A stretch of 64,000 bases of DNA, from the NCBI GenBank assembly GCA_023412765.1, contig JAEZBX010000250.1, positions 1 through 64,000 on the forward strand. The letters are read 5' to 3'. The first letter of the stretch is position 1. Each line of letters opens with the position of its first letter. Under the pieces are notes generated by a model. That model ran no database searches. It had not been told where the DNA came from and saw only the letters and a program-made list of their open reading frames with translations. This document shows positions 42,616 to 51,775 of this stretch, one piece after another. Origin of the DNA: Bacteroidota bacterium. GTDB lineage: Bacteria > Bacteroidota > Bacteroidia > Cytophagales > Cyclobacteriaceae. The position numbers and the translations under genes were made by a program.

Positions 42616-44979
42616 ATGATTCGTTGGTGCCTGATCTTATTGTTGTTCCCCACTTTCGTAAATGCACAATCTTCAAGTGAGCTTACAGTGGAAAAGATCA
42701 TGCGGCATCCAAAATGGATTGGTATCGCTCCAAATAACGTTTTTTGGTCGCCGGATAGTAAAACAGTCAATTTTTATTGGAATCCGGAATCTGCCCAGTC
42801 CGATTCGCTTTATTCGATAACATTGCGCAACCCGGTGCCGCACAAGCTCACCGTAGAGGAACGAAGAAACCTGCCCGCCCGATATGGCTGCTACAACAGG
42901 GATAACACCAAAATGACCTATGAAAAGCACGGTGATATCTTTTTGTATGATGTTCCTTCCGGAAAGGTTTCACAGATCACTCAGACCGTTGCGAAAGAAT
43001 ATGGGCCTTACTTCTCGGGTGACGGCAAGAGGGTAATCTTTACCATAGGGCACGATGCTTATAGCTGGGACCTGGAAGGTGGAAAATTTGCGCAGATTAC
43101 GCAGTTTCAAAAGGGTTCGAGAAAATCCGACGATTCCTCTGAGCAAGAAAAATGGTTGAAAGAGGATCAGCTTGCCCATTTTGAGGTCTTAAAGGAGCGA
43201 ACTACTCGCCATGAACTGAAAAAGAAGAACAAACAGGCAGAACAATTTAAGAAGCCGAAGGTCATTTATCTCAATCACAAAGCCCTCGACATGGTGCAGG
43301 TTAGTCCTGACGGCCAGTTTGTTTTGTACGAAGTCTCCAAAAGTGCAAACCCGAAAAAAACTATCGTCCCCAATTATGTTACCGTATCAGGTTACACTGA
43401 AGATATTCCGTCGCGAACCAAGGTGGGTGAAGCTCTCGTGTCGAACGAACTTTTTATCTATGACATAGCTAGAGATACCGTTCTAAGGGTAGCCACTGAA
43501 AATATTCCGGGCATTAACGATGTACCGGAATATGAGAAGGATTATCCAAACAAACGCTCAACCAAAACAGAACCTCGCCCTATAAATTTCTCTGCCATCA
43601 GCTGGTCGGATGATGGAAAGTATTGCGCAGTAGTTATCCGTTCATTGGATTTTAAGGACTGCTGGATCATGCTTTTAGATCCTCACACGCAGACGCTTTC
43701 GTTGCTCGATCGTCAGCACGATGATGCCTGGGTTGGTGGACCGACCACTAAAGGATTTGGTGAAGTTTCACCGATTGGGTGGTTGAATGACAACAAGCGA
43801 ATTTGGTTTACCTCAGAAGAAACTGGGTATTCGCACTTATACACCATCGATGTTACTTCCAAAAAGAAGGAAGCTCTTACTCAGGGAAATTATGAAGTTC
43901 AGCAGGTAAAGGTCTCCAAAAGCAAAAACTATTTCTATATCATTACGAATGAGGTTCACCCCGGCGAGAAACATTTGTATAGGCTACCCGTTGGTGGCGG
44001 CAAAGCAGAGCGACTAACCACAGCAACTGGAGCGCACGAGGTAGAAATTTCTCCCGATGAAAAAACAATTGCGTTTCGATATTCTTATTCCAACAAGCCG
44101 TGGGAGTTATTCATTATGGATAATAAACCAGGGGCCAAGCCAAAACAAATAACGAATTCTCTTACTGAGGAATTTAAATCGTATCCTTGGCGCGAACCTG
44201 AAATCATAACGTTTAAGGCGCGTGACAGTGCATCTGTATACGCTCGCCTCTACCGTCCTGAACAGCCCAATGGTGCTGCAGTGATTTTCGTTCATGGCGC
44301 GGGTTATTTACAAAACGCTCATAAGTGGTGGAGCAATTATTACAAGGAATATATGTTTCACAATTTACTCGCAGATAAAGGTTATACCATAATTGATATT
44401 GACTACCGCGCGAGTGCTGGCTATGGCCGGGATTGGCGCACGGGTATATATCGGAATATGGGAGGCAAAGACCTTACCGATAACCTTGATGCAGCAAAAT
44501 TACTTGTTGATGAGTATGGAATTGACCCTGGACGGATTGGTATCTATGGCGGATCCTATGGCGGATTTATCACATTGATGGCTATGTTTACCGCTCCTGA
44601 TGTTTTTGCTGCCGGAGCTGCTTTGCGCCCGGTAACAGATTGGGCGCACTACAATCATGAATACACCGGTTGTATTTTAAATGTGCCGTACCGCGATAGC
44701 CTCGCATATGCAAAGAGTTCCCCAATTTATTACGCAGATGGTCTTAAAGGAGCGCTCCTTATCTGCCATGGAATGGTTGATACCAATGTACATTTTCAGG
44801 ATGTTGTACGACTGTCGCAGCGATTGATAGAACTCGGCAAAGAAAATTGGGAACTCGCAGTTTATCCTATGGAAGATCACGGGTTTGCTGAACCAAGCAG
44901 CTGGACTGATGAATACAAGAGAATACTAAAACTGTTTGAGGAAAATCTAAAGCCTAATCGAAAGAACAAAACCCCCTAG
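42616..44979 (+). CDS. S9 family (DPP4-like) prolyl oligopeptidase, secreted
   Basis: 787 residues. A signal peptide ends near Val-Asn-Ala-Gln (17-20). The first ~560 residues are a beta-propeller of the DPP4 type. The hydrolase domain contains the nucleophile Ser647 in Gly-Gly-Ser-Tyr-Gly-Gly, Asp722 in Met-Val-Asp-Thr-Asn-Val-His, and His755 in Glu-Asp-His-Gly-Phe. The oxyanion Tyr region is near 560. A DPP4-type enzyme cuts dipeptides, often after Pro, from peptide N-termini in the periplasm. Its stop overlaps the opposing GH3 gene's stop at CTAG (44976-44979). Confidence 0.92.
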   Translation: MIRWCLILLLFPTFVNAQSSSELTVEKIMRHPKWIGIAPNNVFWSPDSKTVNFYWNPESAQSDSLYSITLRNPVPHKLTVEERRNLPARYGCYNRDNTKMTYEKHGDIFLYDVPSGKVSQITQTVAKEYGPYFSGDGKRVIFTIGHDAYSWDLEGGKFAQITQFQKGSRKSDDSSEQEKWLKEDQLAHFEVLKERTTRHELKKKNKQAEQFKKPKVIYLNHKALDMVQVSPDGQFVLYEVSKSANPKKTIVPNYVTVSGYTEDIPSRTKVGEALVSNELFIYDIARDTVLRVATENIPGINDVPEYEKDYPNKRSTKTEPRPINFSAISWSDDGKYCAVVIRSLDFKDCWIMLLDPHTQTLSLLDRQHDDAWVGGPTTKGFGEVSPIGWLNDNKRIWFTSEETGYSHLYTIDVTSKKKEALTQGNYEVQQVKVSKSKNYFYIITNEVHPGEKHLYRLPVGGGKAERLTTATGAHEVEISPDEKTIAFRYSYSNKPWELFIMDNKPGAKPKQITNSLTEEFKSYPWREPEIITFKARDSASVYARLYRPEQPNGAAVIFVHGAGYLQNAHKWWSNYYKEYMFHNLLADKGYTIIDIDYRASAGYGRDWRTGIYRNMGGKDLTDNLDAAKLLVDEYGIDPGRIGIYGGSYGGFITLMAMFTAPDVFAAGAALRPVTDWAHYNHEYTGCILNVPYRDSLAYAKSSPIYYADGLKGALLICHGMVDTNVHFQDVVRLSQRLIELGKENWELAVYPMEDHGFAEPSSWTDEYKRILKLFEENLKPNRKNKTP

Positions 44980-46238
44980 TTCTTTCTCTTGTTCTTTTTC
45001 TTTTTGTTTGACGGCTCCTCTTCAACTACAATTTTCTCCTCGACCTTTGGCGGTGCTTGCTTAAGTGATTCAACTTCACGTTTTAGTTTTTCCACTTCGA
45101 GATTGGATTGTTCAAGGGCTTGCTGATAGTAGACGCTCTGATCATCATTATTTAGGCGTTCTTTCAGCTTCATTATCCGTCGGAAGCTTTCATCGATTCG
45201 CTTTTCGCTGATGATACCGCGCTTTACAAAATCCTTTACTACAGAATGCACTTTGTCAACGGTGCGTTGGTCACTTCCTTGAATATTATTTGAGAAAGTC
45301 ATGATGTCAACTCCACCTAAAATGGCCAGTTTGATCGCCTCCTCCAGGCCATAGTGTTTCGTAATTGCATGCATCTGCATGTCATCTGTAAAGACAACAC
45401 CATTAAAATTCATTTGCTTACGCAAAATACTGTCGAGTACACTCGCTGACAGTGTTCCTGGGCGTCCCTTCTTGTCTAATTTTTTGTTCACGATATGCGA
45501 TGTCATGATAGCATCCGCATAGCCAGAATCGATCAGTGTTTTGTATGGTGTTAGTTCTCGTGGCTCCCACGTATTCGTGACATCAGCAATGCCAAGATGT
45601 GTATCATCTTTTGAACTACCGTGTCCAGGGAAATGCTTCAGGGATGTAAGTACATTGTATCTGTGATGTTGCTTGATAAATTCTTTTGCCATCAAACTAA
45701 CCGAGTCTTCATTAGCGGAAAAAGCCCTACCATATTTTGCAATGATAGGATTGTTTGGGTTCGAAGCAAGATCAACTACAGGACCAAAGTTCATGTTGAT
45801 CCCCAGGCCTGCCAACGTGGAGGCTGTAGCATCGGCATAAAAACGCACGGAGTCGAGGGTTGGTGACTTACCCATAGCAGCTGCAGTTATTGACCTGGGA
45901 AAACCATATTTGTCTTTCAGCCGATTAACTCTACCACCTTCCTGATCAATACTCACAAAAAGCGGAATAGGTGCAGCCTGCTGATACGTCCAAATGATTT
46001 TTTTAAGCGCAACAAAAGAATTTGTCGCGGGAATATTTTTCTCAAAAATAATTATGGAACCTACTTTTCCAGCGCGCACTTCCTCAAGCACTTTCTTGTC
46101 AACAGCGGGGCCGGGGAAGCCGATAAGAAGCATCTGACCGATTTTAATGTCAAGGCTGTCACGTGATGGCGATTGGGCGTGTGAACTGCCTGCCAGCAGA
46201 GAAAAAATCGCAGCCAAAAAAATATTAATACCTTTCAT
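44976..46238 (-). CDS. GH3 beta-N-acetylhexosaminidase (NagZ-like) with coiled-coil tail, secreted
   Basis: 420 residues with a signal peptide (MKGINIFLAAIFSLLAGSSH). It has the NagZ-type signature Lys-His-Phe-Pro-Gly-His-Gly at 201-207, the Asp212-Thr-His214 catalytic dyad and the nucleophile region Phe-Thr-Asp-Asp-Met at 283-287. It would cut GlcNAc-MurNAc links in peptidoglycan fragments, here outside the cytoplasm, while Gram-negative NagZ is cytoplasmic. After residue ~365 a predicted coiled coil and a Pro/Glu-rich then Lys-rich tail follow; no C-terminal GH3 sandwich is present. It overlaps the PBP4 gene by 14 bases: one transcript. Confidence 0.88.
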   Translation of the reverse strand: MKGINIFLAAIFSLLAGSSHAQSPSRDSLDIKIGQMLLIGFPGPAVDKKVLEEVRAGKVGSIIIFEKNIPATNSFVALKKIIWTYQQAAPIPLFVSIDQEGGRVNRLKDKYGFPRSITAAAMGKSPTLDSVRFYADATASTLAGLGINMNFGPVVDLASNPNNPIIAKYGRAFSANEDSVSLMAKEFIKQHHRYNVLTSLKHFPGHGSSKDDTHLGIADVTNTWEPRELTPYKTLIDSGYADAIMTSHIVNKKLDKKGRPGTLSASVLDSILRKQMNFNGVVFTDDMQMHAITKHYGLEEAIKLAILGGVDIMTFSNNIQGSDQRTVDKVHSVVKDFVKRGIISEKRIDESFRRIMKLKERLNNDDQSVYYQQALEQSNLEVEKLKREVESLKQAPPKVEEKIVVEEEPSNKKKKNKRKN

Positions 46239-47511
46239 AGATCAGCCTTAAAATCTTGTCCATGTTCTGTCGAATTTCATTCACAGAACTTGTGAAGTTG
46301 TTATTCATAAAGGAAAAGATAAGAGTCTTTCCCTTTTTTGTTACGAGATAGCCGCTCAAACAATGGTTGTTGCTCAACGATCCGGTCTTTCCAAATATAA
46401 AGGGGGGATCAGCGCTGTACCAACGTTTTATCGTCCCAGAGCGTCCTCCAGTCGCCAAAAGCTTAAAAAGTCGTTCACGCGGCAGTCTGTAGTAAATTTT
46501 TTCCCACAGTTGAACGATCGAACGAGGTGTGAATAGGTTATATCGTGATAGTCCTGATCCATCCACCCACTGCGGTTCATCGCGTAAGTCGTGAAGAAAA
46601 TTTTTTGTGATAAAATCGATTGCTATTTCGGGTTTTAATGTGTCGCTTATATGCTGACTGCAGATCAATAACAATTGCTCGGCAATGAAATTATCGCTGT
46701 CTTCCATCATTACTTTATAAAGGCTGTCAACGGGCACGCTATATATCGTAGCAGCTTTTTTTGGAATAGGTTTCTGAATAAGTCGAACCATCCTTTTTAA
46801 GGTATCAGAAAGAAGGTTGGCCGTAAGTTCGCTTGCCACTTTAAACGGTACATCGGCCTTGAAACCTTTGTTAACAAAACCCGGATGATAGGTAAATTCA
46901 TTTGCTTCTTGTCGCCTGATCAATTTTGCTTTCGCTTCACGTTGACCAACCTTAACGTAATTCTTAAAATACCGTGGTTCTACTTTTACCTTCGGATCAG
47001 AACGGAAGGATAGCAGATTTCCGTAGACAGGAAATGGTGATCGCTCTGCTGAATAGTAGTCGTTGTAATCGTCCCACGCCCAGCCTGGACCAAAGTTAGT
47101 AGTCTGATAATTGTGATCTGAGTAGTACAATTGTTTTCCTACCGACTTGAGAAAATTGAAAATGCGTCCGTTGTTATAAACTTCTTTGTACAGGAATGAT
47201 GGATCACCTGTTCCCCAAAAAATCAAAGAGTCCTTCTCTTCGACATATCTTAAGCCCGGTATTGAATCACCAAGGAGTGCGAGGCTTGAAAATAACGTAA
47301 AGATCTTTGTATTGGAGGCTGGCGTGAAATAATGGCTGGATTTGTAATCAAATATTGAACGCTTCTTTTCAAGATCGTATAAAGCAAATCCTGTGTGGTC
47401 CTGAAATTCCTGATCCGTTTTCCGAAAGGTCTTAGTGAGGGATCGTTTCGAAATCGGAGAGCAAGACCAGCACAGTATAATTGCAATGAAGATCGCGATT
47501 AAATTCTTCAT
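46225..47511 (-). CDS. dacB: PBP4-type D-alanyl-D-alanine carboxypeptidase, lipoprotein
   Basis: 428 residues from the ATG at 47511. The signal ends in Leu-Cys-Trp-Ser-Cys, so lipidation at Cys14 or Cys17. The three penicillin-binding motifs are intact: Ser66-Asn-Thr-Lys69, Ser272-Asp-Asn274 and Lys375-Thr-Gly377. Length (E. coli PBP4 is ~477) implies a shortened domain II. It removes terminal D-Ala or cuts D-Ala-mDAP cross-links. Its start and the DinB stop share one base (TGATG), and its end overlaps the GH3 gene, so the three are translationally coupled. Confidence 0.88.
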   Translation of the reverse strand: MKNLIAIFIAIILCWSCSPISKRSLTKTFRKTDQEFQDHTGFALYDLEKKRSIFDYKSSHYFTPASNTKIFTLFSSLALLGDSIPGLRYVEEKDSLIFWGTGDPSFLYKEVYNNGRIFNFLKSVGKQLYYSDHNYQTTNFGPGWAWDDYNDYYSAERSPFPVYGNLLSFRSDPKVKVEPRYFKNYVKVGQREAKAKLIRRQEANEFTYHPGFVNKGFKADVPFKVASELTANLLSDTLKRMVRLIQKPIPKKAATIYSVPVDSLYKVMMEDSDNFIAEQLLLICSQHISDTLKPEIAIDFITKNFLHDLRDEPQWVDGSGLSRYNLFTPRSIVQLWEKIYYRLPRERLFKLLATGGRSGTIKRWYSADPPFIFGKTGSLSNNHCLSGYLVTKKGKTLIFSFMNNNFTSSVNEIRQNMDKILRLIYERY

Positions 47512-48026
47512 CAATTTGCCAGGTAGCGCTCCTTTAAAATATTCCGATGATGAGATTCATGCCCCGGAATAATGTATCCAATCGTGAGCACCGAAAATTC
47601 TACATTGTTTGCAAGTCCCTTTCGCATCAGCATGTCTGGAGAAAAGCTTGCAAACATATCAACTGTTGTCAATCGCAGCCTTGACATCTCCTCTGCAATG
47701 GATGCAAGTGTTCGGCTTCCCGCGTTTGCTTCTGGTGCATAGTCGTTTTCCTCGAAGCCGTGAAGCGGAGTTTTGTCGTTGCGCGCAAAACGAAGCGCCC
47801 GGTATGACATGATACGCTCAGTGTCAATCATGTGACATAGTAACTCCTTAATACTCCACTTTCCAGGAGCATATCGGTGTTCACCCCTTTCTTCGGGTAT
47901 GGATTTAATTAATTCCATTGTAGCCTTTAGCGAAATATTGAAGGCGTCAACAAGATCATAATTCTTAACATGCTCTACATAACGCTTATAAAATTCAGGA
48001 ATTGATGTTAGATCAGGACGGGTCAT
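47511..48026 (-). CDS. DinB-family putative metalloenzyme
   Basis: 171 residues, four-helix DinB/YfiT-like fold. Ser-Ile-Lys-Glu-Leu-Leu-Cys-His-Met-Ile-Asp-Thr-Glu-Arg near 72-85 gives the first metal His, and Gly-His-Glu-Ser-His-His-Arg-Asn-Ile near 154-162 the C-terminal His pair. Such proteins often act as thiol-dependent transferases or bind Ni/Zn; the substrate is unknown. It is the first gene of the PBP4-GH3 unit, linked by TGATG. Confidence 0.82.
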   Translation of the reverse strand: MTRPDLTSIPEFYKRYVEHVKNYDLVDAFNISLKATMELIKSIPEERGEHRYAPGKWSIKELLCHMIDTERIMSYRALRFARNDKTPLHGFEENDYAPEANAGSRTLASIAEEMSRLRLTTVDMFASFSPDMLMRKGLANNVEFSVLTIGYIIPGHESHHRNILKERYLAN

Positions 48027-48083
48027 GGGTTACTAATAGTTTACTTTATATTCGATCAAAAAATAGTTTGTTCTGTTACTCTG

Positions 48084-48848
48084 CTATCTCAAATCTGTAA
48101 AAAGTTTTTGATTTAACGTTTGGGCTACAGAAACATTTCGTGGCCCGCTCCTGTCGGATCGGTCTGCTGAAAGTAGAATCTTTCCATATCTCTTGTAGTT
48201 ATCCCAGGGTCTTAAAAAGCTTGCTGACTCTTGAGTTGTATTCTTAAAATACGCCCACTGTTTAACCAGGTTGTCCTTTAAATCGACATAGACAAGATAT
48301 TTACTTTGTGGTGCATCCCCAAGCTCCTGAAAGGTCAGCTGTAGCAAGTTACAGCGGTCGCCGTTCATTAGCGTATCTTCTCCAAGATACTTCAAAGTCA
48401 CGCCGTTGTCTTTTAGCTTGAACGGCATTACCAGCCAATAAGAATCATTGACCCATAACCTCTTCGCTTTTCGCAGCATCCTGTTTAATGAATCAGGTTG
48501 ATCAATCGGCCTCCCTTTCACCCAAACTTTCCCAGAGCCTTCATCCAAATCAACGATATATGTAATTGAATCTCGTAATGATTCGATCCGCACAAGCTTC
48601 TTCTGTTTATCCCATATCAGATTGCGCAGCCCGAAAGAATTCCATGAAATGTAACGAGTATCCCTCCAGTTTTTCCAACCACCCATTGCAACCATAACAC
48701 TATCGGCAAGTTCAACAGCGGCAGGGTCAGAATTGGCCACGTTGAAACCTTTTGCAGCTGGATTGTCAGACACGCTCTCGTCCGAACCGTTGCAGCCGGA
48801 GAGTAGTATAAGAGCAGCGAACAATACAACTATCTTTGTCTGACTCAT
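48084..48848 (-). CDS. Lipoprotein of unknown function
   Basis: 254 residues from the ATG at 48848. The signal ends in Leu-Leu-Ser-Gly-Cys. The mature part contains Val-Met-Val-Ala-Met-Gly-Gly-Trp-Lys-Asn-Trp and a run of antiparallel strands (Tyr-Ile-Val-Asp-Leu-Asp-Glu-Gly-Ser-Gly-Lys-Val, Leu-Lys-Tyr-Leu-Gly-Glu-Asp-Thr-Leu), resembling LolA/LppX-type lipid-binding folds. That comparison is a pattern impression only. It lies between recG and DinB and has a 43-base gap to recG on the same strand. Confidence 0.65.
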   Translation of the reverse strand: MSQTKIVVLFAALILLSGCNGSDESVSDNPAAKGFNVANSDPAAVELADSVMVAMGGWKNWRDTRYISWNSFGLRNLIWDKQKKLVRIESLRDSITYIVDLDEGSGKVWVKGRPIDQPDSLNRMLRKAKRLWVNDSYWLVMPFKLKDNGVTLKYLGEDTLMNGDRCNLLQLTFQELGDAPQSKYLVYVDLKDNLVKQWAYFKNTTQESASFLRPWDNYKRYGKILLSADRSDRSGPRNVSVAQTLNQKLFTDLR

Positions 48849-48891
48849 CGTGTTGAACAGTGAAATTAACAAATAACTACGAATGTGAGTG

Positions 48892-50985
48892 TTAACTGAT
48901 CCTGCTCCAATTTATCGCTGTTTTGCGCATTGATTCCACCTGCACCCTAATGACAACGTTTTCAGGAGCGGTCAATTCAGGATCGCTAGTTAACACTTGC
49001 ATTGCTCTTTGACGTGCGCGTTGCAACACTTTCCCGTCTTTACCAAGGTCAGCAATTAGAAGGTCGAGAACTCCACTTTGTTGAGTCCCTAAAAGATCAC
49101 CCGGACCTCTCAGCTTGAGATCGGTTTCGGCAATTTCAAAACCATTATTTGTTCTGACCATTGTTTCAATCCGTTGCTTGGAGTCAGAGCCAAGTTTATA
49201 ATCAGTCATAAGAATGCAATATGATTGATCGGCGCCGCGACCCACACGACCCCTAAGCTGATGGAGTTGAGACAAACCAAATCGTTCAGCATTTTCAATA
49301 ACCATTACAGTCGCGTTGGGAACATCGACACCGACTTCGATAACCGTGGTGGCCACCATAATCTTCGTCTCGCCGCTTGCAAATCGTTTCATCTCATAAC
49401 GCTTGGCGTCCGACTTCATTTTACCGTGGATAATACCAATTGGCACATCGGGAAACGCTCTTACAATACTTTCATAACCATCCATGAGGTGCTTAAGATC
49501 GAGCTTTTCAGATTCGTCTATTAAAGGATATACGCAATAAATCTGTCGTCCAATATTGAGTTGGTCTCTGAGGAACTGATTGAGTTGAAGCCTGTGTGCG
49601 TCGTATTTATGGATGGTCTTTATTGGTTTTCTCCCTATAGGCAACTCGTCTATCACCGAAATGTCAAGGTCGCCATATAACGTCATGGCTAGCGTCCGGG
49701 GAATGGGTGTTGCTGTCATCACCAATATGTGAGGGTAGGCATCCTTGTTCTTTTGCCATAGCTTTGATCTCTGAGCGACACCGAAACGATGCTGCTCGTC
49801 AATAATGGAAAGGCCAAGGCGCTTAAACTGAACTTCTTCCTCTAACAGAGCGTGAGTTCCCACAAGGATGTTCAGGCTACCGTCAGCCAAAGCTTTATGA
49901 ATTGAACCTCGTTCAGACCGCTTGCTGGAACCCGTCAGTAGTCCAATCGTTATCTGCATGCTGTCGGCATACACCTTGAGGTTTTTATAATGTTGCTGCG
50001 CTAAGATTTCAGTCGGTGCCATCAATGCACACTGTGAATTCTCGCTCAACACTACGAGCATACAAATAAAGCTCACGATTGTCTTGCCGCTTCCAACGTC
50101 TCCCTGTAAAAGCCGGTTCATCTGTTTTCCTGACTTAAGATCCAGATAGATTTCTTTTATGACTTTCTTTTGAGCGTTAGTCAACGGAAAGGGTAAGTGC
50201 TCTTTATAAAATTTGTTGAGAAGGCTTGTGTTTTGGAATATGAATCCTTTGTACTTGTTCTGACGAACAAGCTTCATCTTTAAAAGGCGAAGTTGTATGT
50301 AAAACAATTCCTCAAATTTCAATCGATGTTGAGCCTGCGCAAGTTGTTCGTGAGAGCCAGGGGTGTGTATGTGATGAAGTGCCTCCGCTTTTGACATAAG
50401 TCCTTCATCTTTGATAATTCCTGGTGGTAACGTCTCCCTGATTTTATTTGCTGAGATGCTCAGAAGGGTCTGTACAAATTTAGAAAATACTTTGCTGTCT
50501 ACTCGTTTGGCGCGAAGCTTCTCAGTAATTGAATAAATTGGTTGAAGAAATCCAGACCTGGTTATCGATTCATTTGCAACATCTAATTCAGGATGAGCAA
50601 TATTAAAATGATTGCCGTAGCGCGTTGGCTTTCCGAATGCAACGTATTCGACACCCGGAATAATTTTTTCATAAATCCAACTGATGCCCTGGAACCAAAC
50701 TAATTCGATTTCACTCGATTGATCTGCCAGCGTTGCAACAAGTCGTTTCTTAAAACCAGTACCGATAATTTCTTTTTTTTTGATTTTACCTTTTACCTGG
50801 ACATATGGCATTTCATCGTGAACTTCGGCTATCGAATAAAGCTTCGTTCTATCTTCGTAGCGAAAAGGATAGTGTTGAATCAGATCTCCAAAAGTAAAAA
50901 TTGATAGTTCTTTATTAAGCAGAGCAGCGCGTTGTGGGCCAACTCCTTTTAAGAATTCGATTGATGTCGAGAAGAATGCTGCCAT
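48892..50985 (-). CDS. recG: RecG, ATP-dependent branched-DNA helicase
   Basis: 697 residues from the ATG at 50985, the family's usual length. N-terminal wedge OB domain (~60-150), Walker A Gly-Asp-Val-Gly-Ser-Gly-Lys-Thr near 294-301, Asp-Glu-Gln-His-Arg-Phe-Gly-Val near 395-402, Thr-Ala-Thr-Pro-Ile-Pro-Arg-Thr-Leu, and the C-terminal Gln-Leu-Arg-Gly-Arg-Val-Gly-Arg-Gly motif VI. It remodels stalled forks and Holliday junctions. It starts with Met-Ala-Ala; an upstream start adds six residues. Confidence 0.96.
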   Translation of the reverse strand: MAAFFSTSIEFLKGVGPQRAALLNKELSIFTFGDLIQHYPFRYEDRTKLYSIAEVHDEMPYVQVKGKIKKKEIIGTGFKKRLVATLADQSSEIELVWFQGISWIYEKIIPGVEYVAFGKPTRYGNHFNIAHPELDVANESITRSGFLQPIYSITEKLRAKRVDSKVFSKFVQTLLSISANKIRETLPPGIIKDEGLMSKAEALHHIHTPGSHEQLAQAQHRLKFEELFYIQLRLLKMKLVRQNKYKGFIFQNTSLLNKFYKEHLPFPLTNAQKKVIKEIYLDLKSGKQMNRLLQGDVGSGKTIVSFICMLVVLSENSQCALMAPTEILAQQHYKNLKVYADSMQITIGLLTGSSKRSERGSIHKALADGSLNILVGTHALLEEEVQFKRLGLSIIDEQHRFGVAQRSKLWQKNKDAYPHILVMTATPIPRTLAMTLYGDLDISVIDELPIGRKPIKTIHKYDAHRLQLNQFLRDQLNIGRQIYCVYPLIDESEKLDLKHLMDGYESIVRAFPDVPIGIIHGKMKSDAKRYEMKRFASGETKIMVATTVIEVGVDVPNATVMVIENAERFGLSQLHQLRGRVGRGADQSYCILMTDYKLGSDSKQRIETMVRTNNGFEIAETDLKLRGPGDLLGTQQSGVLDLLIADLGKDGKVLQRARQRAMQVLTSDPELTAPENVVIRVQVESMRKTAINWSRIS

Positions 50986-51036
50986 GCAATAATCTACATT
51001 CAAAACTCAAAATTATTTGCGCAACGCTATCATACT

Positions 51037-51044
51037 CAAATATA
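51037..51044 (-). promoter_or_regulatory. Promoter -7 element for recG
   Basis: TATATTTG on the minus strand, an exact TAnnTTTG match, 52 bases before the recG ATG. A TTC, not TTG, lies 20 bases upstream, so support is partial. Confidence 0.4.
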
Positions 51045-51119
51045 TTTCTGATAACTTCGCAAGCGAATTAAACCATAGGTTAAAAATTCTGTTAAGTAGA
51101 ATATTAGTTTGAGCCAGCT

Positions 51120-51386
51120 ATGAAAGTTAATTCGACAATCTACAAAGGTATTGAGTTCATTGAGATCTCAACTTTGCCTAGCGATCAGAGAACCTCCCTT
51201 CTGCAATCGATAAATCCTGAGCTTTTGATTAAGATCCTGGTTGATGGGAAGCTTATGCCGCGGTGCATCCAATATAAAGTTTATGAAGAGTGGTATGATA
51301 ATGAATATCGACCTCTCCAGAAGAAAGAGAACAATGCCATCCCTGAAACCAGGGGTAACGAAGTTAAGGCTAACGTTCAGATCTAG
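51120..51386 (+). CDS. Small protein of unknown function
   Basis: 88 residues from the ATG at 51120. No signal or membrane helix. The central part is Ile-Glu-Ile-Ser-Thr-Leu-Pro-Ser-Asp-Gln-Arg, then Pro-Glu-Leu-Leu-Ile-Lys-Ile-Leu, Arg-Cys-Ile-Gln-Tyr-Lys-Val-Tyr-Glu-Glu-Trp-Tyr near 48-60, with a charged tail. It is divergent from recG and converges on the VOC gene, with a shared CTAG. The compact, coherent composition supports a real gene. No family is recognised. Confidence 0.55.
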   Translation: MKVNSTIYKGIEFIEISTLPSDQRTSLLQSINPELLIKILVDGKLMPRCIQYKVYEEWYDNEYRPLQKKENNAIPETRGNEVKANVQI

Positions 51387-51775
51387 TCCCAGATTCCTTT
51401 ATCAGGTACAATTTCAAGAATATTCCCTTCCGGATCATTGAAGTAAAAAGACTTCACTCCACTTTTCCATTCGACCTCGTCAATCACTTTGATACCTTTA
51501 GCGATAATGTTGTCCTTTGCCTTCTCATAATCTGCCGCAGTTACTTCGAATGCGACATGCTGATTACCCCCTCCAAAATGTCCAGGTGGTGAAACCTTGT
51601 GTTTCGAATCCTCCGGATTGAAACAGAGTAATACTGAGCTTCCAAGCCTGAAAAAGATATGTTTGCCCGGATCGTAATTTATTATGGGGAGGTCCAGGAT
51701 TTCGTGATAGAATTGCCTGATCTTTTCAAGATCCTCAACATATAAACACGTTTCCTTTATCTTGATGTAATTCAT
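51383..51775 (-). CDS. VOC (glyoxalase) family protein
   Basis: 130 residues from the ATG at 51775. It is one vicinal-oxygen-chelate domain: Glu-Thr-Cys-Leu-Tyr-Val-Glu-Asp-Leu near 7-15, Phe-Tyr-His-Glu-Ile-Leu near 21-26, Gln-His-Val-Ala-Phe-Glu-Val near 71-77, and Phe-Asn-Asp-Pro-Glu-Gly-Asn-Ile-Leu-Glu near 112-121 with the metal Glu. The substrate is unknown. Its ATG overlaps the nitronate monooxygenase stop by four bases, so the two are coupled. Confidence 0.82.
   Translation of the reverse strand: MNYIKIKETCLYVEDLEKIRQFYHEILDLPIINYDPGKHIFFRLGSSVLLCFNPEDSKHKVSPPGHFGGGNQHVAFEVTAADYEKAKDNIIAKGIKVIDEVEWKSGVKSFYFNDPEGNILEIVPDKGIWD

Noticed and set aside
51048..51065. TTCGCAAGCGAA inverted repeat upstream of recG
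   Set aside because: Five-pair stem with two-base spacer, and it overlaps the -33 region; no independent support for a regulator.
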